Assembly: GCF_000017685.1 (NCBI RefSeq)
Contig: NC_010602.1
Span: forward strand, 744,001 to 808,000
DNA from: Leptospira biflexa serovar Patoc strain 'Patoc 1 (Paris)'
GTDB lineage: Bacteria; Spirochaetota; Leptospiria; Leptospirales; Leptospiraceae
Reading direction: 5' to 3'
DNA length: 64,000 nucleotides
Position numbers and translations under genes: made by a program. Shown here piece after piece: positions 19,002-27,730 of this stretch; the stretch's first letter is position 1, and each line of letters starts with the position of its first letter. Below the pieces are notes generated by a model. The model made no database searches. It was not told where the DNA came from and was given only the letters and a program-made list of their open reading frames with translations.

Positions 19002-19853
19002 ATGAATTTATATACTGAGTTAACGTATGAAAAATTGGGTAATCCTTTTGCCATCGGTCGGTCGGCTGATTTGTATCTACTTCCCGACAACAAAATCCTG
19101 AAATTATTTTTCCCTCAAACAACAAAAACAGAGATGGAAACAGAATATGAAAACACTGTGGAAGTGGCTCGATTGTCTGTGACTAAAAAGATTTGTTATG
19201 GAAAGGTAAAAGTTGGGGAACGGTATGGTTTGGTATTCGATCGATTGGATGGAATTTCATTAACAAAATTACCTGACAAAAATCCTATTGAACTCTTTCG
19301 CATTGCAGACACTCTTGCCAGACTACATTTTGCAATGCATTCGATAAAAAGCCAAAAATTAAAAGACATTAAACTGATTTTAAACGATTGTTTGGCGGCA
19401 AAATCGCTTCAGTTTTTAAATCCGAAAGAAAAGGAAAGCATCCAAACCTACATCCAAAATTTGCCAGACGGGGATTCCGTTTTACATTTGGATTTCCATC
19501 CAGAAAATGTCATCGTACAAGGCAAGGACCGAATCATTATCGATTGGATGACGGCTGCCAAAGGGAATCCATGTGCTGATGTTTCCTTTACCAAATTATT
19601 ATTTACAGATGCTGAATTATGGCCAGGCACTCCCAAGTTAAAGATCCTCTTTTACACGCTTGTCCGTAAGTTCATTCTGCATGGATATTTAAAATCATAC
19701 CAGAAACAAAGTGGGATGACCGAATCTCAGATCAACGAATGGAGACTTTCTTCACTTCTATTACGACTCGGACTCTGGGACATTCCAAGTGAAAGAGAGA
19801 ATTTAATCCAACAAATCAAAGTTTGGTTGCAGATTGGAGGGAAGTCCTTTTGA
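19002..19853 (+). CDS. APH/choline kinase-like phosphotransferase
   Basis: 283 residues with ribosome-binding site GAAGG before ATG 19002. Kinase-like landmarks are the Gly-poor N-lobe AIGRSADLYLL, the catalytic loop VLHLDFHPENVIV (H-x-D-x5-N, Brenner motif), and IIIDWMTAAKGNPCADVS as the DFG-equivalent metal-binding segment. Such proteins phosphorylate small molecules such as aminoglycosides, choline or homoserine. No drug-resistance role is implied. It lies between the FGGY kinase and glpD and overlaps glpD by 4 bases, which points to a metabolic substrate linked to glycerol phosphate or sugar phosphates. Confidence 0.78.
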   Translation: MNLYTELTYEKLGNPFAIGRSADLYLLPDNKILKLFFPQTTKTEMETEYENTVEVARLSVTKKICYGKVKVGERYGLVFDRLDGISLTKLPDKNPIELFRIADTLARLHFAMHSIKSQKLKDIKLILNDCLAAKSLQFLNPKEKESIQTYIQNLPDGDSVLHLDFHPENVIVQGKDRIIIDWMTAAKGNPCADVSFTKLLFTDAELWPGTPKLKILFYTLVRKFILHGYLKSYQKQSGMTESQINEWRLSSLLLRLGLWDIPSERENLIQQIKVWLQIGGKSF

Positions 19854-21457
19854 GTTTAAAATTGGATCGTTTCATTGAATCCTATCAGGGAGAATCTTTC
19901 GATGTGACCATCATTGGCGGTGGGATCACTGGTGCTACACTCGCGTATGAAGTGGCAAGTCGCGGAGGATCCGTTTGTCTTGTTGAAAAAAAAGACTTTG
20001 GCGGAGCCACATCAGCTGCCACTGGAAAACTCATCCATGGTGGCCTTCGGTATCTAAAACAATTTGAAATTGGCCTTGTCAGAGAAGCATTAAAAGAAAG
20101 AAGGAATTTGTCAAACATTGCACCTAACTTAGTTTATCCGTATCCTATGATTTTGCCAAAACCTGGGATCATAGCGAGGATGGGACTTCTAGTGTATGAT
20201 CTTTTGTCTTTTGATAAAGGTTGGACTTGGGACAAATCTAAAAAGATTCCGAACCACAAGTATCTCAAGCGAGAAGGGCTCAAGAAATTGAATTTAGGAG
20301 ATTATGAAGATGCTGCTTACTTTTATGATGCCATTTGTTTGAGCCCCGAACGATTGACTCTTAGTTTTTTGAAGTCCGCCGTATTGTATGGTGCCAAGAT
20401 TTCCAATTATACGGAAGTGAGAGACCTCTTATGGGATGGAGATAGAGTGGTGGGGGTTCATGTAATGGATTCCATTTCTAATCGAGAATATAAAATCCAT
20501 TCGAAAGTCACGATCAACGCATCGGGACCTTGGACACAAGATATATTGGCAAAGTCAAAAAAAACAGAAACAGTTTTCCCCAAAAAAAGATCGGAAGGGA
20601 TTTATCTCATCACAAAACAACTCTCTCCCATTATGACTCTGTTTGTCGGTGAAAAAGGTCATTTTAGTTTTGCACCTTGGCGGGGTCATTCCATGATTGG
20701 CCCAACAGAAAAGTCTTACTTTGGTAAGGTGGAAGATTGGAAGCTGACACGAGAAAGTATCCTTGAGTTTATTGATTACATCAATGAAACTTCACACCTT
20801 AATGAAAAACTCAAAATGGAGGATGTGATCGCTTCGTATGGAGGTTTACGGCCACTTGCTGAAACAGGCGATGATACGTATTCTGCTTCTCGCAAATCTG
20901 AATTGTATGACCATGAAAAAGATGGAATCAAAGGACTCATCACTGCAGCTGGCGGGAAGTTTACCACAAGCCGGCATTTTGCAGAATCCATATTTCGTTC
21001 CATTCGTAAAAAACTAAATCAAAAAATGAACCCAAGTATTTCCGCAAAACAGCACTTATATGGAAGTGGAATTTTAGACATTGAAAGTTTTATCTCTGAA
21101 TCAAAAGATAAACACAAAGAGTTCTCAGAAAAAACGATCGATTATCTCATCCGTCATTATGGGTTAGAGTATGAAACGATACTTTCTTTGGTAAAAGAAA
21201 ATCCGTATTTGGGAAAGGTTCTTAACGAAGATGGTGAGATCCTAGCGGAAGTGGTTTATGCCATACGGTTCGAAATGGCAAAATCATTGTCTGATATTTT
21301 TTTAAGAAGGACCGGTCTTGGAACGCTTGGTATCCTACCAAAAGAAAAAATGGATCAAATCATCCAAACCGCAGCAAAGGAATGGAACTGGTCTCAAACA
21401 GAATTGGAAAAAGAATCGAAAAAGATCCAAGATGTTTTGGAATTACCTAAACTTTAG
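19850..21457 (+). CDS. glpD: FAD-dependent glycerol-3-phosphate dehydrogenase
   Basis: 535 residues from TTG 19850, which overlaps the previous stop codon (TTGA) and has GGAGGG 8 bases upstream. The N-terminal FAD motif IIGGGITGATLAYEVASRGG, then FGGATSAATGKLIHGGLRYL and APWRGHSMIGPTE, identify the GlpD family. The C-terminal helical cap (YAIRFEMAKSLSDIFLRRTGLG) is also present. It oxidises glycerol-3-phosphate to dihydroxyacetone phosphate and passes electrons to the membrane quinone pool. This fits an organism living on phospholipid-derived glycerol and fatty acids. Last gene of the kinase operon. Confidence 0.9.
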   Translation: MSLKLDRFIESYQGESFDVTIIGGGITGATLAYEVASRGGSVCLVEKKDFGGATSAATGKLIHGGLRYLKQFEIGLVREALKERRNLSNIAPNLVYPYPMILPKPGIIARMGLLVYDLLSFDKGWTWDKSKKIPNHKYLKREGLKKLNLGDYEDAAYFYDAICLSPERLTLSFLKSAVLYGAKISNYTEVRDLLWDGDRVVGVHVMDSISNREYKIHSKVTINASGPWTQDILAKSKKTETVFPKKRSEGIYLITKQLSPIMTLFVGEKGHFSFAPWRGHSMIGPTEKSYFGKVEDWKLTRESILEFIDYINETSHLNEKLKMEDVIASYGGLRPLAETGDDTYSASRKSELYDHEKDGIKGLITAAGGKFTTSRHFAESIFRSIRKKLNQKMNPSISAKQHLYGSGILDIESFISESKDKHKEFSEKTIDYLIRHYGLEYETILSLVKENPYLGKVLNEDGEILAEVVYAIRFEMAKSLSDIFLRRTGLGTLGILPKEKMDQIIQTAAKEWNWSQTELEKESKKIQDVLELPKL

Positions 21458-21557
21458 ATGAGTGATCGAAGAAATTCCATTTTGAAATTGTTGATTCGAA
21501 ATATTGGATGAAAAGAATTTAGGCTGACAAAGAGATTTCCTGAATTTACCTTATGGT

Positions 21558-22484
21558 ATGGGATCTTTTTTCACTATCGATACTGAATACGCCAACCTCA
21601 AACAAGTAGCTTCAGCATACCTTATAGAAGAGGAAGGGTATGGAATTGTCATTGAGACAAACACAACCCATGCCATTCCCAAAATTCTTTCTGCTATGGA
21701 ACAAAACCACGTTGATGTGACTCGTTTAGAATACATCATTGTGACACATGTTCACTTAGACCATGCGGGTGGGGCTTGGTTACTGCTAGAAAAATGCCCC
21801 AATGCTATGTTACTTGCCCATCCAAAAACCGCCAAACATTTGATAGACCCAAGCCTACTCATTAAAAGCGCAACATCAGTATATGGAAAAGAAAATTTCC
21901 AAAAATTGTATGGGGAAATCAAACCCATACCGAAAGAAAGAGTTCGAGTGATGGAAAATGGTGAGTTTTTGGATTGGAGGGGTCATCATTTTGAATTTAT
22001 TTATACTAAGGGACATGCGAATCATCACTTCTGTATCTATGATCAAACTTTAAACGGAGTATTTACAGGTGATTCGTTTGGAATTTCTTACCCTCACTTG
22101 GAAAATGGGAAATCTTTTATTTTCCCAACTACCACACCCACAGACTTTGATGCAAAAGAGGCCATGCATTCGATAGATATGATATTGTCAACTGGAGCTA
22201 ATGTTTGTTATTTGACCCATTTTGGACCTATTCAAAACTTGAAACATTGTGCTGATGATCTAAAGGAAGGTTTACGCCATTGCCAAAATGCAATTTTGGA
22301 ATTAAAAGAAATTCCCAAAGAAAATCGGCTTTCCTTTATGGAAAAAAAAGTGAAAATCATGATCCAATCATTGGCGAATCAAAATGATGTGATTCTCACA
22401 GAAAAAGATTGGTCTCTCTTAGATTTAGATGTGAATTTGAATGCACAAGGTTTGGTGTATGCGTTTGAGAAATCAGAAAGATGA
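21558..22484 (+). CDS. MBL-fold metallo-hydrolase (glyoxalase II-like)
   Basis: 308 residues. The zinc site is intact: THVHLDHAGG (His64, His66, Asp68, His69), GHANHH, TGDSFG (bridging Asp), and a final HFGPIQN histidine. This is the hydroxyacylglutathione hydrolase-like branch of the metallo-beta-lactamase superfamily, acting on thioesters, lactones or other esters. The substrate is unknown. A C-terminal extension of about 90 residues is helical and may form a lid or dimer contact. It starts 100 bases after glpD and overlaps the next lipoprotein gene, so it may be part of the same transcript. Confidence 0.82.
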   Translation: MGSFFTIDTEYANLKQVASAYLIEEEGYGIVIETNTTHAIPKILSAMEQNHVDVTRLEYIIVTHVHLDHAGGAWLLLEKCPNAMLLAHPKTAKHLIDPSLLIKSATSVYGKENFQKLYGEIKPIPKERVRVMENGEFLDWRGHHFEFIYTKGHANHHFCIYDQTLNGVFTGDSFGISYPHLENGKSFIFPTTTPTDFDAKEAMHSIDMILSTGANVCYLTHFGPIQNLKHCADDLKEGLRHCQNAILELKEIPKENRLSFMEKKVKIMIQSLANQNDVILTEKDWSLLDLDVNLNAQGLVYAFEKSER

Positions 22485-22941
22485 TCTTACACCCAATCCT
22501 CTAAAAAGGATTGGTATCATTTTCTGGATTACCCTCTCCATCTTTGCCTTTAGTTTCCTAGTACTTGGAAATTGTAATTCCTATCCAAACACTAAAAAAA
22601 GTAAAGATCCACAAATCCAAATCCAATTCATTTCAAAAGAGTTTGAAGAAATTAAATCCATTCCTTCGAGTCTCTTTGAAACAAAAGACTTACTTTTTCT
22701 TTTGGCAGAGTTATCCAAAAAAGAAGATCCATCCATGCGATTCATCTCCACCAATCGCACTGAAGAGATTATGGAAGTGAACGGGCTTCGAAATTCGTGG
22801 AACGAAGGTTGGGTTGTGTATGTGAATGGTGAACGTTTGGATGGAGTCCAGATGAAACGTGGAGTGAAGGTGGGACCAAGAGATCAAATCCAAATTCGTT
22901 ATGAGTCCGTTGAGCGAGTGTTTGGTCGTCCTCTTCAATGA
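22459..22941 (+). CDS. Small lipoprotein with DUF4430-like domain
   Basis: About 160 residues. A basic N-terminus and hydrophobic segment (RIGIIFWITLSIFAFSFLVL) end at LGNC, an acceptable spirochaetal lipobox, so the mature protein is likely lipid-anchored. The C-terminal half has the pattern MEVNGLRNSWNEGWVVYVNG, then GVKVGPRDQIQIRYE. This resembles the DUF4430 beta-grasp-like domain of transcobalamin- and adhesin-related proteins. Function unknown. It overlaps the MBL gene by 26 bases from ATG 22459 (AAGG 10 bases upstream); ATG 22441 is an alternative start. Confidence 0.65.
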   Translation: MRLRNQKDDLTPNPLKRIGIIFWITLSIFAFSFLVLGNCNSYPNTKKSKDPQIQIQFISKEFEEIKSIPSSLFETKDLLFLLAELSKKEDPSMRFISTNRTEEIMEVNGLRNSWNEGWVVYVNGERLDGVQMKRGVKVGPRDQIQIRYESVERVFGRPLQ

Positions 22942-22983
22942 TGGAATTGGAAAACTGAGGGAAAAAATCTTTAAACCAAACGA

Positions 22984-23012
22984 CATTGGTTTCCCTGTTT
23001 TGGAAACCAATG
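22984..23012. terminator. Two-way terminator between the lipoprotein gene and fliE
   Basis: Perfect 11-bp stem: CATTGGTTTCC (22984-22994) and GGAAACCAATG (23002-23012) around a 7-base loop. It lies in the 88-base gap between convergent genes. T runs exist on both sides but are several bases from the stem. Confidence 0.7.
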
Positions 23013-23029
23013 GATTTGTATTTTGTTGC

Positions 23030-23395
23030 TTATCGTAATGTAGTGAGTTCTCTGTAAGCTCTGACAAAACCGTCTGACATCGTTTTGGCGAAGGTAAGTG
23101 AGATCCTTGCTTTTTCTGCTGCAATCATCACATCATGTAACTCAACTGAATTTGGATCAAAAACGATTTTTTGAGTGAGTTCATCTGCTTCTACTTGTTG
23201 GTCATTCACTTGTTCAAATGCTTTTTTTAAGGCATCCGCAAAAGTACCGGCCACTTCATCAGGAGATTTTGCCTCATTTGTTTTTCCGTAGTGTCTCTCA
23301 TCTGAACGAAAGATTCCCACTTTGTCCCCTTGTGGGAGGAGGGAGTGTGGTTTGTATGTAGAAGATGATAGGTGAGTGATACGGTCAATGGACAT
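23030..23395 (-). CDS. fliE: Flagellar hook-basal body protein FliE
   Basis: 121 residues from ATG 23395, with GAGGAA 6 bases upstream; the open frame begins six codons earlier. The C-terminal half has the FliE signature: FADALKKAFEQVNDQQVEAD, then SVELHDVMIAAEKARISLTF. FliE joins the MS ring to the proximal rod. Order flgB-flgC-fliE on the minus strand is the usual spirochaete arrangement. The 116-base gap before fliE holds a promoter-like element nearly identical to one before flgB, so fliE may also have its own transcript. Confidence 0.93.
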   Translation of the reverse strand: MSIDRITHLSSSTYKPHSLLPQGDKVGIFRSDERHYGKTNEAKSPDEVAGTFADALKKAFEQVNDQQVEADELTQKIVFDPNSVELHDVMIAAEKARISLTFAKTMSDGFVRAYRELTTLR

Positions 23396-23435
23396 AGCTT
23401 GTTCCTCAGTCATATCATCGGTTGGTTTTCGAAAA

Positions 23436-23464
23436 CCTAAAGTAAAAAATTATGTCACATGGGA
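23436..23464 (-). promoter_or_regulatory. Promoter-like element before fliE, twin of the one before flgB
   Basis: On the minus strand TGACATAAT forms an extended -10 (TGA plus CATAAT) with TTGATC 18 bases upstream as a -35. Flanking bases TGTGACATAA and ACTTTAGG recur at the same distance before flgB. It lies 41-69 bases from the fliE start. Confidence 0.5.
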
Positions 23465-23511
23465 AAAACCAGGATCAAAATGGAAAAATGTTTGGGAAAG
23501 GTCAGGCGAGG

Positions 23512-23973
23512 TTAGGCCCGACCGATCTCCATTGCTTTGTTCATCATTGCCTTGGATCCGTTGATGAGTTGGACATTGGCTTCGTAGGAACGGGAAGCTG
23601 AGATCATATCCGTCATCTCGGTGACAATGTTGATATTGGGAAGTTCGACGTATCCTTTTTTGGGCCCAGTTTGGATGGCATCGGGGTGGGTTGGGTCATA
23701 GGTCAATCGAAGTGGGCTCATGTCCTTTTCAATTTTCATCACCTTGACCCCTTTTCCTTCTCCAGGGGCTACCCCAAAAGGATACACAGGGCTCTTCCAT
23801 TGGGTTCTAAGGTTAATCGGTGTTAGGATTACGCGGTCACGACGAAATGGTCCATCCCCATTGGTATTTCTCGTTGTGGTTGAGTTTGCAATGTTATTCG
23901 AAATGACATCCATTCGGAGTCTTTGGGCCGAAAGCCCAGTCGCGGAAATATTAATCGAATCAAACATACCCAT
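23512..23973 (-). CDS. flgC: Flagellar basal-body rod protein FlgC
   Basis: 153 residues, typical FlgC length. The N-terminal rod signature is present (MFDSINISATGLSAQRLRMD, then VISNNIANS), as is the C-terminal VTEMTDMISASRSYEANVQ. The middle segment PTHPDAIQTGPKKGYVELPN is the usual FlgC stretch. It forms part of the proximal rod of the periplasmic flagellum. AAGGAG lies 7 bases before ATG 23973. It follows flgB by 10 bases. Confidence 0.95.
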   Translation of the reverse strand: MGMFDSINISATGLSAQRLRMDVISNNIANSTTTRNTNGDGPFRRDRVILTPINLRTQWKSPVYPFGVAPGEGKGVKVMKIEKDMSPLRLTYDPTHPDAIQTGPKKGYVELPNINIVTEMTDMISASRSYEANVQLINGSKAMMNKAMEIGRA

Positions 23974-23983
23974 CGTTTACTCC

Positions 23984-24415
23984 TTAGTTGGTTCTCATCA
24001 CAATGTTGAGAAGGCGGTTGTTTTGGTTGAGTCTATCAATCATCAAACTATAACTCATTTGATTTTGATTGGCTTCGACCACTTCCTTTTCAATGTCTAC
24101 GTTGTTCCCATCGGGTCTCATCGTTGTGAGGTAATCCAAATTGGTTTTCGGTTTTGCATCGCGGTAGTCGAGAGGTTTAAAAAATTCAATATGACGGTCA
24201 TTAGAGATTTTTGTAGGAACGGCTTTTTCCTTCTCAATTTTTTCGGATTCAATGGCTCGTTTTAACATCGATTCGAATACAACTTCAGAACGTTTGAAGT
24301 TAGGAACATCAGCATTGGCAATATTATCAGTGATTACTTTTCGCCTTTGTGTGGCTGCGCCAAGGCCTCGTTCCAAAAGGTCTTGAGTTTTCATGAAATG
24401 TGTTGCTTCAAACAT
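23984..24415 (-). CDS. flgB: Flagellar basal-body rod protein FlgB
   Basis: 143 residues. The N-terminal segment TQRRKVITDNIANADVPNFK and the C-terminal VEANQNQMSYSLMIDRLNQN are rod-protein heptad regions of FlgB. It is the first gene of flgB-flgC-fliE and has a strong GAGGAAGAG ribosome-binding site before ATG 24415. A promoter-like element occupies 24461-24488. The operon is separated from its upstream neighbour (the helicase end at 24582) by 166 bases. Confidence 0.95.
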   Translation of the reverse strand: MFEATHFMKTQDLLERGLGAATQRRKVITDNIANADVPNFKRSEVVFESMLKRAIESEKIEKEKAVPTKISNDRHIEFFKPLDYRDAKPKTNLDYLTTMRPDGNNVDIEKEVVEANQNQMSYSLMIDRLNQNNRLLNIVMRTN

Positions 24416-24460
24416 ATTTCTCTTCCTCTCTAGTTTTCCCTTCGGACGGTTTTCCTTCCT

Positions 24461-24488
24461 CCTAAAGTCATTTTATGTCACAAAGGGA
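24461..24488 (-). promoter_or_regulatory. Promoter-like element before flgB
   Basis: Minus strand TGACATAAA forms an extended -10; the -35 is poor (TTCCAT). TGTGACATAA and ACTTTAGG are shared with the element at 23436-23464, with the gap between them differing by 1-2 bases. It is 46-73 bases from the flgB start. Confidence 0.5.
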
Positions 24489-24581
24489 GAAAAAATGGAA
24501 GAATTGGCCACATGACAAGAATTCAAAAAGAAAGTGGGGGAAGTGGGAGTTGCGGTGAAAACTCGGAGGAGTTGGTTTGGA

Positions 24582-27500
24582 TCATACCATTTTGGCTTCT
24601 TCAAAAAACGCAGATGGCATCGGGTGTTCTAATTCCCAGATCATGGAGATTGGCCTTTCCCCTTTCCATTCTATCAGTGATTTTGCTTGCCCGAGGAATA
24701 AAAAAGGAGCTGTTTCTCCTTCTATATTTTTATTCACACGGGCAAAGAATAAAATGGTATATCCCAATTTTTGAAACTCAAAATAATTTTTAGCAGTTTG
24801 ACTATCTATCGAAATTGTCGATTGGCTTTCCCAATGGAGTTTCGTTTTGCTTATTGGATAATCTTTGTATAAGGTTGTGATTGAAAAATCACGTTCTTCT
24901 TTTTGGAATGTAACAAGATGCACATAAATTTTCTTTTCAGCAATATGTATGACACCTTGTCCAGTTGGACCTGGATTTTTGATTGTTGCCAAACCCAAAG
25001 ATGCTTTGATCTCACTGGAACCTAAATAAGAATGTAATTCAAGATCACATGGAATTGGCATTTTGATCTTTTTTGGTTGGAATTCTAAATTTTCCAGACG
25101 CCATTCAGCAATCTCTTTGGCATCCGAAGCAACACTAGGATTATTTTTCCATTTCTCTAACGATTCTTTCCAGGTTTGGATTCCTAAATTCAATCCCTTT
25201 TCTCCCCACATCAAATAATGAAGGCTTGTTTGCAATGCAATATCTGATTCAATGTAAGAATCATTTCCGTCAGCAATATGAATCATTGCATTTAAAATCT
25301 TAGTGGATGATCTAAGGGAGATTCGAAGTAATGCTGATTTGCCTTTTAAAATATCTATATCCATTGGATCAGATTGCTTATTAGCAATAGCCTTCCACTG
25401 TGACCAAGTTTTTTTCTTTAACACTGCAATCGGAGACAAGGAAGTTTCTCGAATGAAATTGAAGAAAGTTAGTTCACCCATTTTTTGTGGAGACCAGGTT
25501 TCAATCGTTTCTGGAATAAAATGAATGAGATCATTGTAAACTTGTTTGATTTTTTCTAAAATTGTTTCCCTTGCAATTCGCTCTAATTGAATAACAGAAC
25601 CTGATGGGAGATTGGGAAATTCAGATTCTACTTCATCTAATAATCGATTCCTGTTTTTCTTCAAAAGGGAAATGAACTTTCTGTCAATTCGATATTTTTT
25701 ATGAGTTTGACCAATAAAATCTAATACGGTTAATGCATCTTTATTGGGCGCGTGCCTTAAACCTCTACCTAATTGCTGTAAAAAGATCGTTAAACTTTCT
25801 GTTGGTCTTAGAAATAGAACAGTATTGATTTCTGGTATATCGACTCCTTCATTAAAGATATCGACAGTAAAAAGGATTTTGATTTTCTTTTGTTTAAAAT
25901 CGATAATACGTTGTCTTCGTGTTTCCGAATCAGTTTCACCTAAGATGGTCTCGGCATCAATCCCAAGTTTTTGAAAATTTTCTGCCATGAACTTTGCATG
26001 TTTAACACTTACACAAAAACCAACTGCTTTTAATTCCTCTGAATTTGGTTGGTAATGATTAATAGATTTATAAATTAGGTTAACTCTTTGTTTGGCGGTG
26101 ATATCATCACCAGTGTAAACGTTTTCTAATTCAATTAAATCAAATTTACCGTTTTTCCAAAACTGTTCTCCTTTGAGTTGAATATTGTCAGTAATCCCGA
26201 AGTAATGAAAAGGGCAAAGTAACCTTTCTTCTAACGCTTCAGGCAATCGAATTTCGGATGTGATTCTATAATTGAAGTCAGGCAAAATCGATTCACCATC
26301 CATTCGTTCAGGTGTGGCAGTTAACCCTAATAAAATTTCAGGTGTGAATTCAGAAAATATAGAGCGGTAACTTGAGGCACTGCTATGATGCACTTCATCA
26401 ATAATGATAAAGTTAAAAAAAGATTTTCCCAAAATTTTCCAAATTTGTTTTGAATTGATACTTTGGATGGAAGCAAAAATGTGTAATGGTGCTTCAGTTC
26501 CTGAAAATGGGTTGATACCATCAACGAATAGAGACCCAAAGTTTTGATCTTGTAACACCATCCGAAAACAAGACAACGCTTGTTCTAAGATTTCTTTTCT
26601 ATGAGCGATATAGAGAAGTGAAGGTTTTGAATTGTTTATGATAGAATATCGTCTATAATCAAATGCAGAGATTACTGTTTTCCCTGTCCCAGTAGCGGCA
26701 ACAATTAAGTTCTTATTGTTACCTAATCTTCTCTCTGCAATTAGTTCTTCCAATATTCTTTCTTGGTAAACTCTAGGTGTCAGTTCCGCAAAAAATGCAG
26801 AGGGAATTGAATCAAATTTTTTATATGTATCTAAAGCGTTCTTAAATCGGTTAAAATCAGCTTTTGAATCAAATCTTTGGTATTCTGGACTTTCCCAATA
26901 TGTTTCAAATTCAGCAGTGAAGCGTTCTAAAATATGTGGCATATCTTGGGCAGTCACTTTCACTGTCCATTCTAAACCTTCTGTCATGGCGGCGTGTGTC
27001 ATATTCGCCGAACCAATATAAGCTGTCGAAAAACCAGAATTTCGATGGAAATGATAGGCTTTTGCATGAAGTCTTGTTTTATCAGGATCGTAAGATACCC
27101 GAATCGTTACGTTCTTAAATTCTGCTAACTTCTGTAAAGCTTCTGGTTCACTAACGCCCATATAACTTGTAGTAATGATCCGAACAGGAATATTGTTATC
27201 TGCTAAAATTTGGAAAGATGGAAAAAGTAACCTCAGACCTGACCATTTGATAAATGAAACGAGGATATCAACTTTGTCTGCTGTTGCCAGTTCCATTCGA
27301 AGTTCGTGATTCAGAGGAGGATCGTTCCCCTGACCAGTAAGCAGAGAACTTATATAAAGTGGTGTTGTTGGTCTTTTGAATTTTTCGTTTGTGGATAAGA
27401 GAAGTTTTGTGGGGTAGGCCCCGAGAATTTTTTTACGATCTAAGTATCGTTCACCATCTATTGCACAAAGTAAATCAATGATCTCATTAAAAATTTGGAT

Positions 27501-27686
27501 TTGTTTATCTGGTTTGAGAGATCTTAATTTCTTCTTTAGGATATTTGCAAGGAATAAGGAATAGATGGCAGGAGATTCTTCATCATCAATAGCTCGTAGA
27601 ATTGGTTTGATGTCTGCTGAATTTATAACTTCAGCTAATTCTAAGTCAATGATCCGATCATAAATTCCTGGAACAAGTTCGGACAT
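24582..27686 (-). CDS. PLD nuclease - SF2 helicase - DUF3427 protein
   Basis: 1034 residues from ATG 27686 (the frame opens at a TTG 12 codons earlier). Domain order: a helical N-terminus; a phospholipase D-like nuclease (His207-x-Lys209 in RLHAKAYHF, then YIGSANMTHA); a superfamily 2 helicase with Walker A AATGTGKTV (about 331-337), DEVH box (430-433), GLTATPERMD and the arginine-finger motif QQLGRGLRH; and a C-terminal DUF3427-like region. The PLD part has one HKD half-site and would need to dimerise. Such proteins are usually annotated as restriction- or repair-like and may act on foreign DNA. No methylase or other defence gene is adjacent. The gene looks more AT-rich than the flagellar genes beside it, a hint of transfer. 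Confidence 0.85.
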   Translation of the reverse strand: MSELVPGIYDRIIDLELAEVINSADIKPILRAIDDEESPAIYSLFLANILKKKLRSLKPDKQIQIFNEIIDLLCAIDGERYLDRKKILGAYPTKLLLSTNEKFKRPTTPLYISSLLTGQGNDPPLNHELRMELATADKVDILVSFIKWSGLRLLFPSFQILADNNIPVRIITTSYMGVSEPEALQKLAEFKNVTIRVSYDPDKTRLHAKAYHFHRNSGFSTAYIGSANMTHAAMTEGLEWTVKVTAQDMPHILERFTAEFETYWESPEYQRFDSKADFNRFKNALDTYKKFDSIPSAFFAELTPRVYQERILEELIAERRLGNNKNLIVAATGTGKTVISAFDYRRYSIINNSKPSLLYIAHRKEILEQALSCFRMVLQDQNFGSLFVDGINPFSGTEAPLHIFASIQSINSKQIWKILGKSFFNFIIIDEVHHSSASSYRSIFSEFTPEILLGLTATPERMDGESILPDFNYRITSEIRLPEALEERLLCPFHYFGITDNIQLKGEQFWKNGKFDLIELENVYTGDDITAKQRVNLIYKSINHYQPNSEELKAVGFCVSVKHAKFMAENFQKLGIDAETILGETDSETRRQRIIDFKQKKIKILFTVDIFNEGVDIPEINTVLFLRPTESLTIFLQQLGRGLRHAPNKDALTVLDFIGQTHKKYRIDRKFISLLKKNRNRLLDEVESEFPNLPSGSVIQLERIARETILEKIKQVYNDLIHFIPETIETWSPQKMGELTFFNFIRETSLSPIAVLKKKTWSQWKAIANKQSDPMDIDILKGKSALLRISLRSSTKILNAMIHIADGNDSYIESDIALQTSLHYLMWGEKGLNLGIQTWKESLEKWKNNPSVASDAKEIAEWRLENLEFQPKKIKMPIPCDLELHSYLGSSEIKASLGLATIKNPGPTGQGVIHIAEKKIYVHLVTFQKEERDFSITTLYKDYPISKTKLHWESQSTISIDSQTAKNYFEFQKLGYTILFFARVNKNIEGETAPFLFLGQAKSLIEWKGERPISMIWELEHPMPSAFFEEAKMV

Positions 27687-27730
27687 CCTTCCAATAGGAA
27701 AGAAGAAATGTCCGCATGACAAGAAAAAAT

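Noticed and set aside
21460..21468. TGAGTGATC after glpD as a further TetR site
   Set aside because: Only a half-site without a matching inverted arm, and it lies in a 3' region. Likely chance.
24582..27722. Defence island or restriction-modification system
   Set aside because: Only the helicase-nuclease protein is present; neighbours are flagellar and lipid genes. Reported as a single candidate, not as an island.
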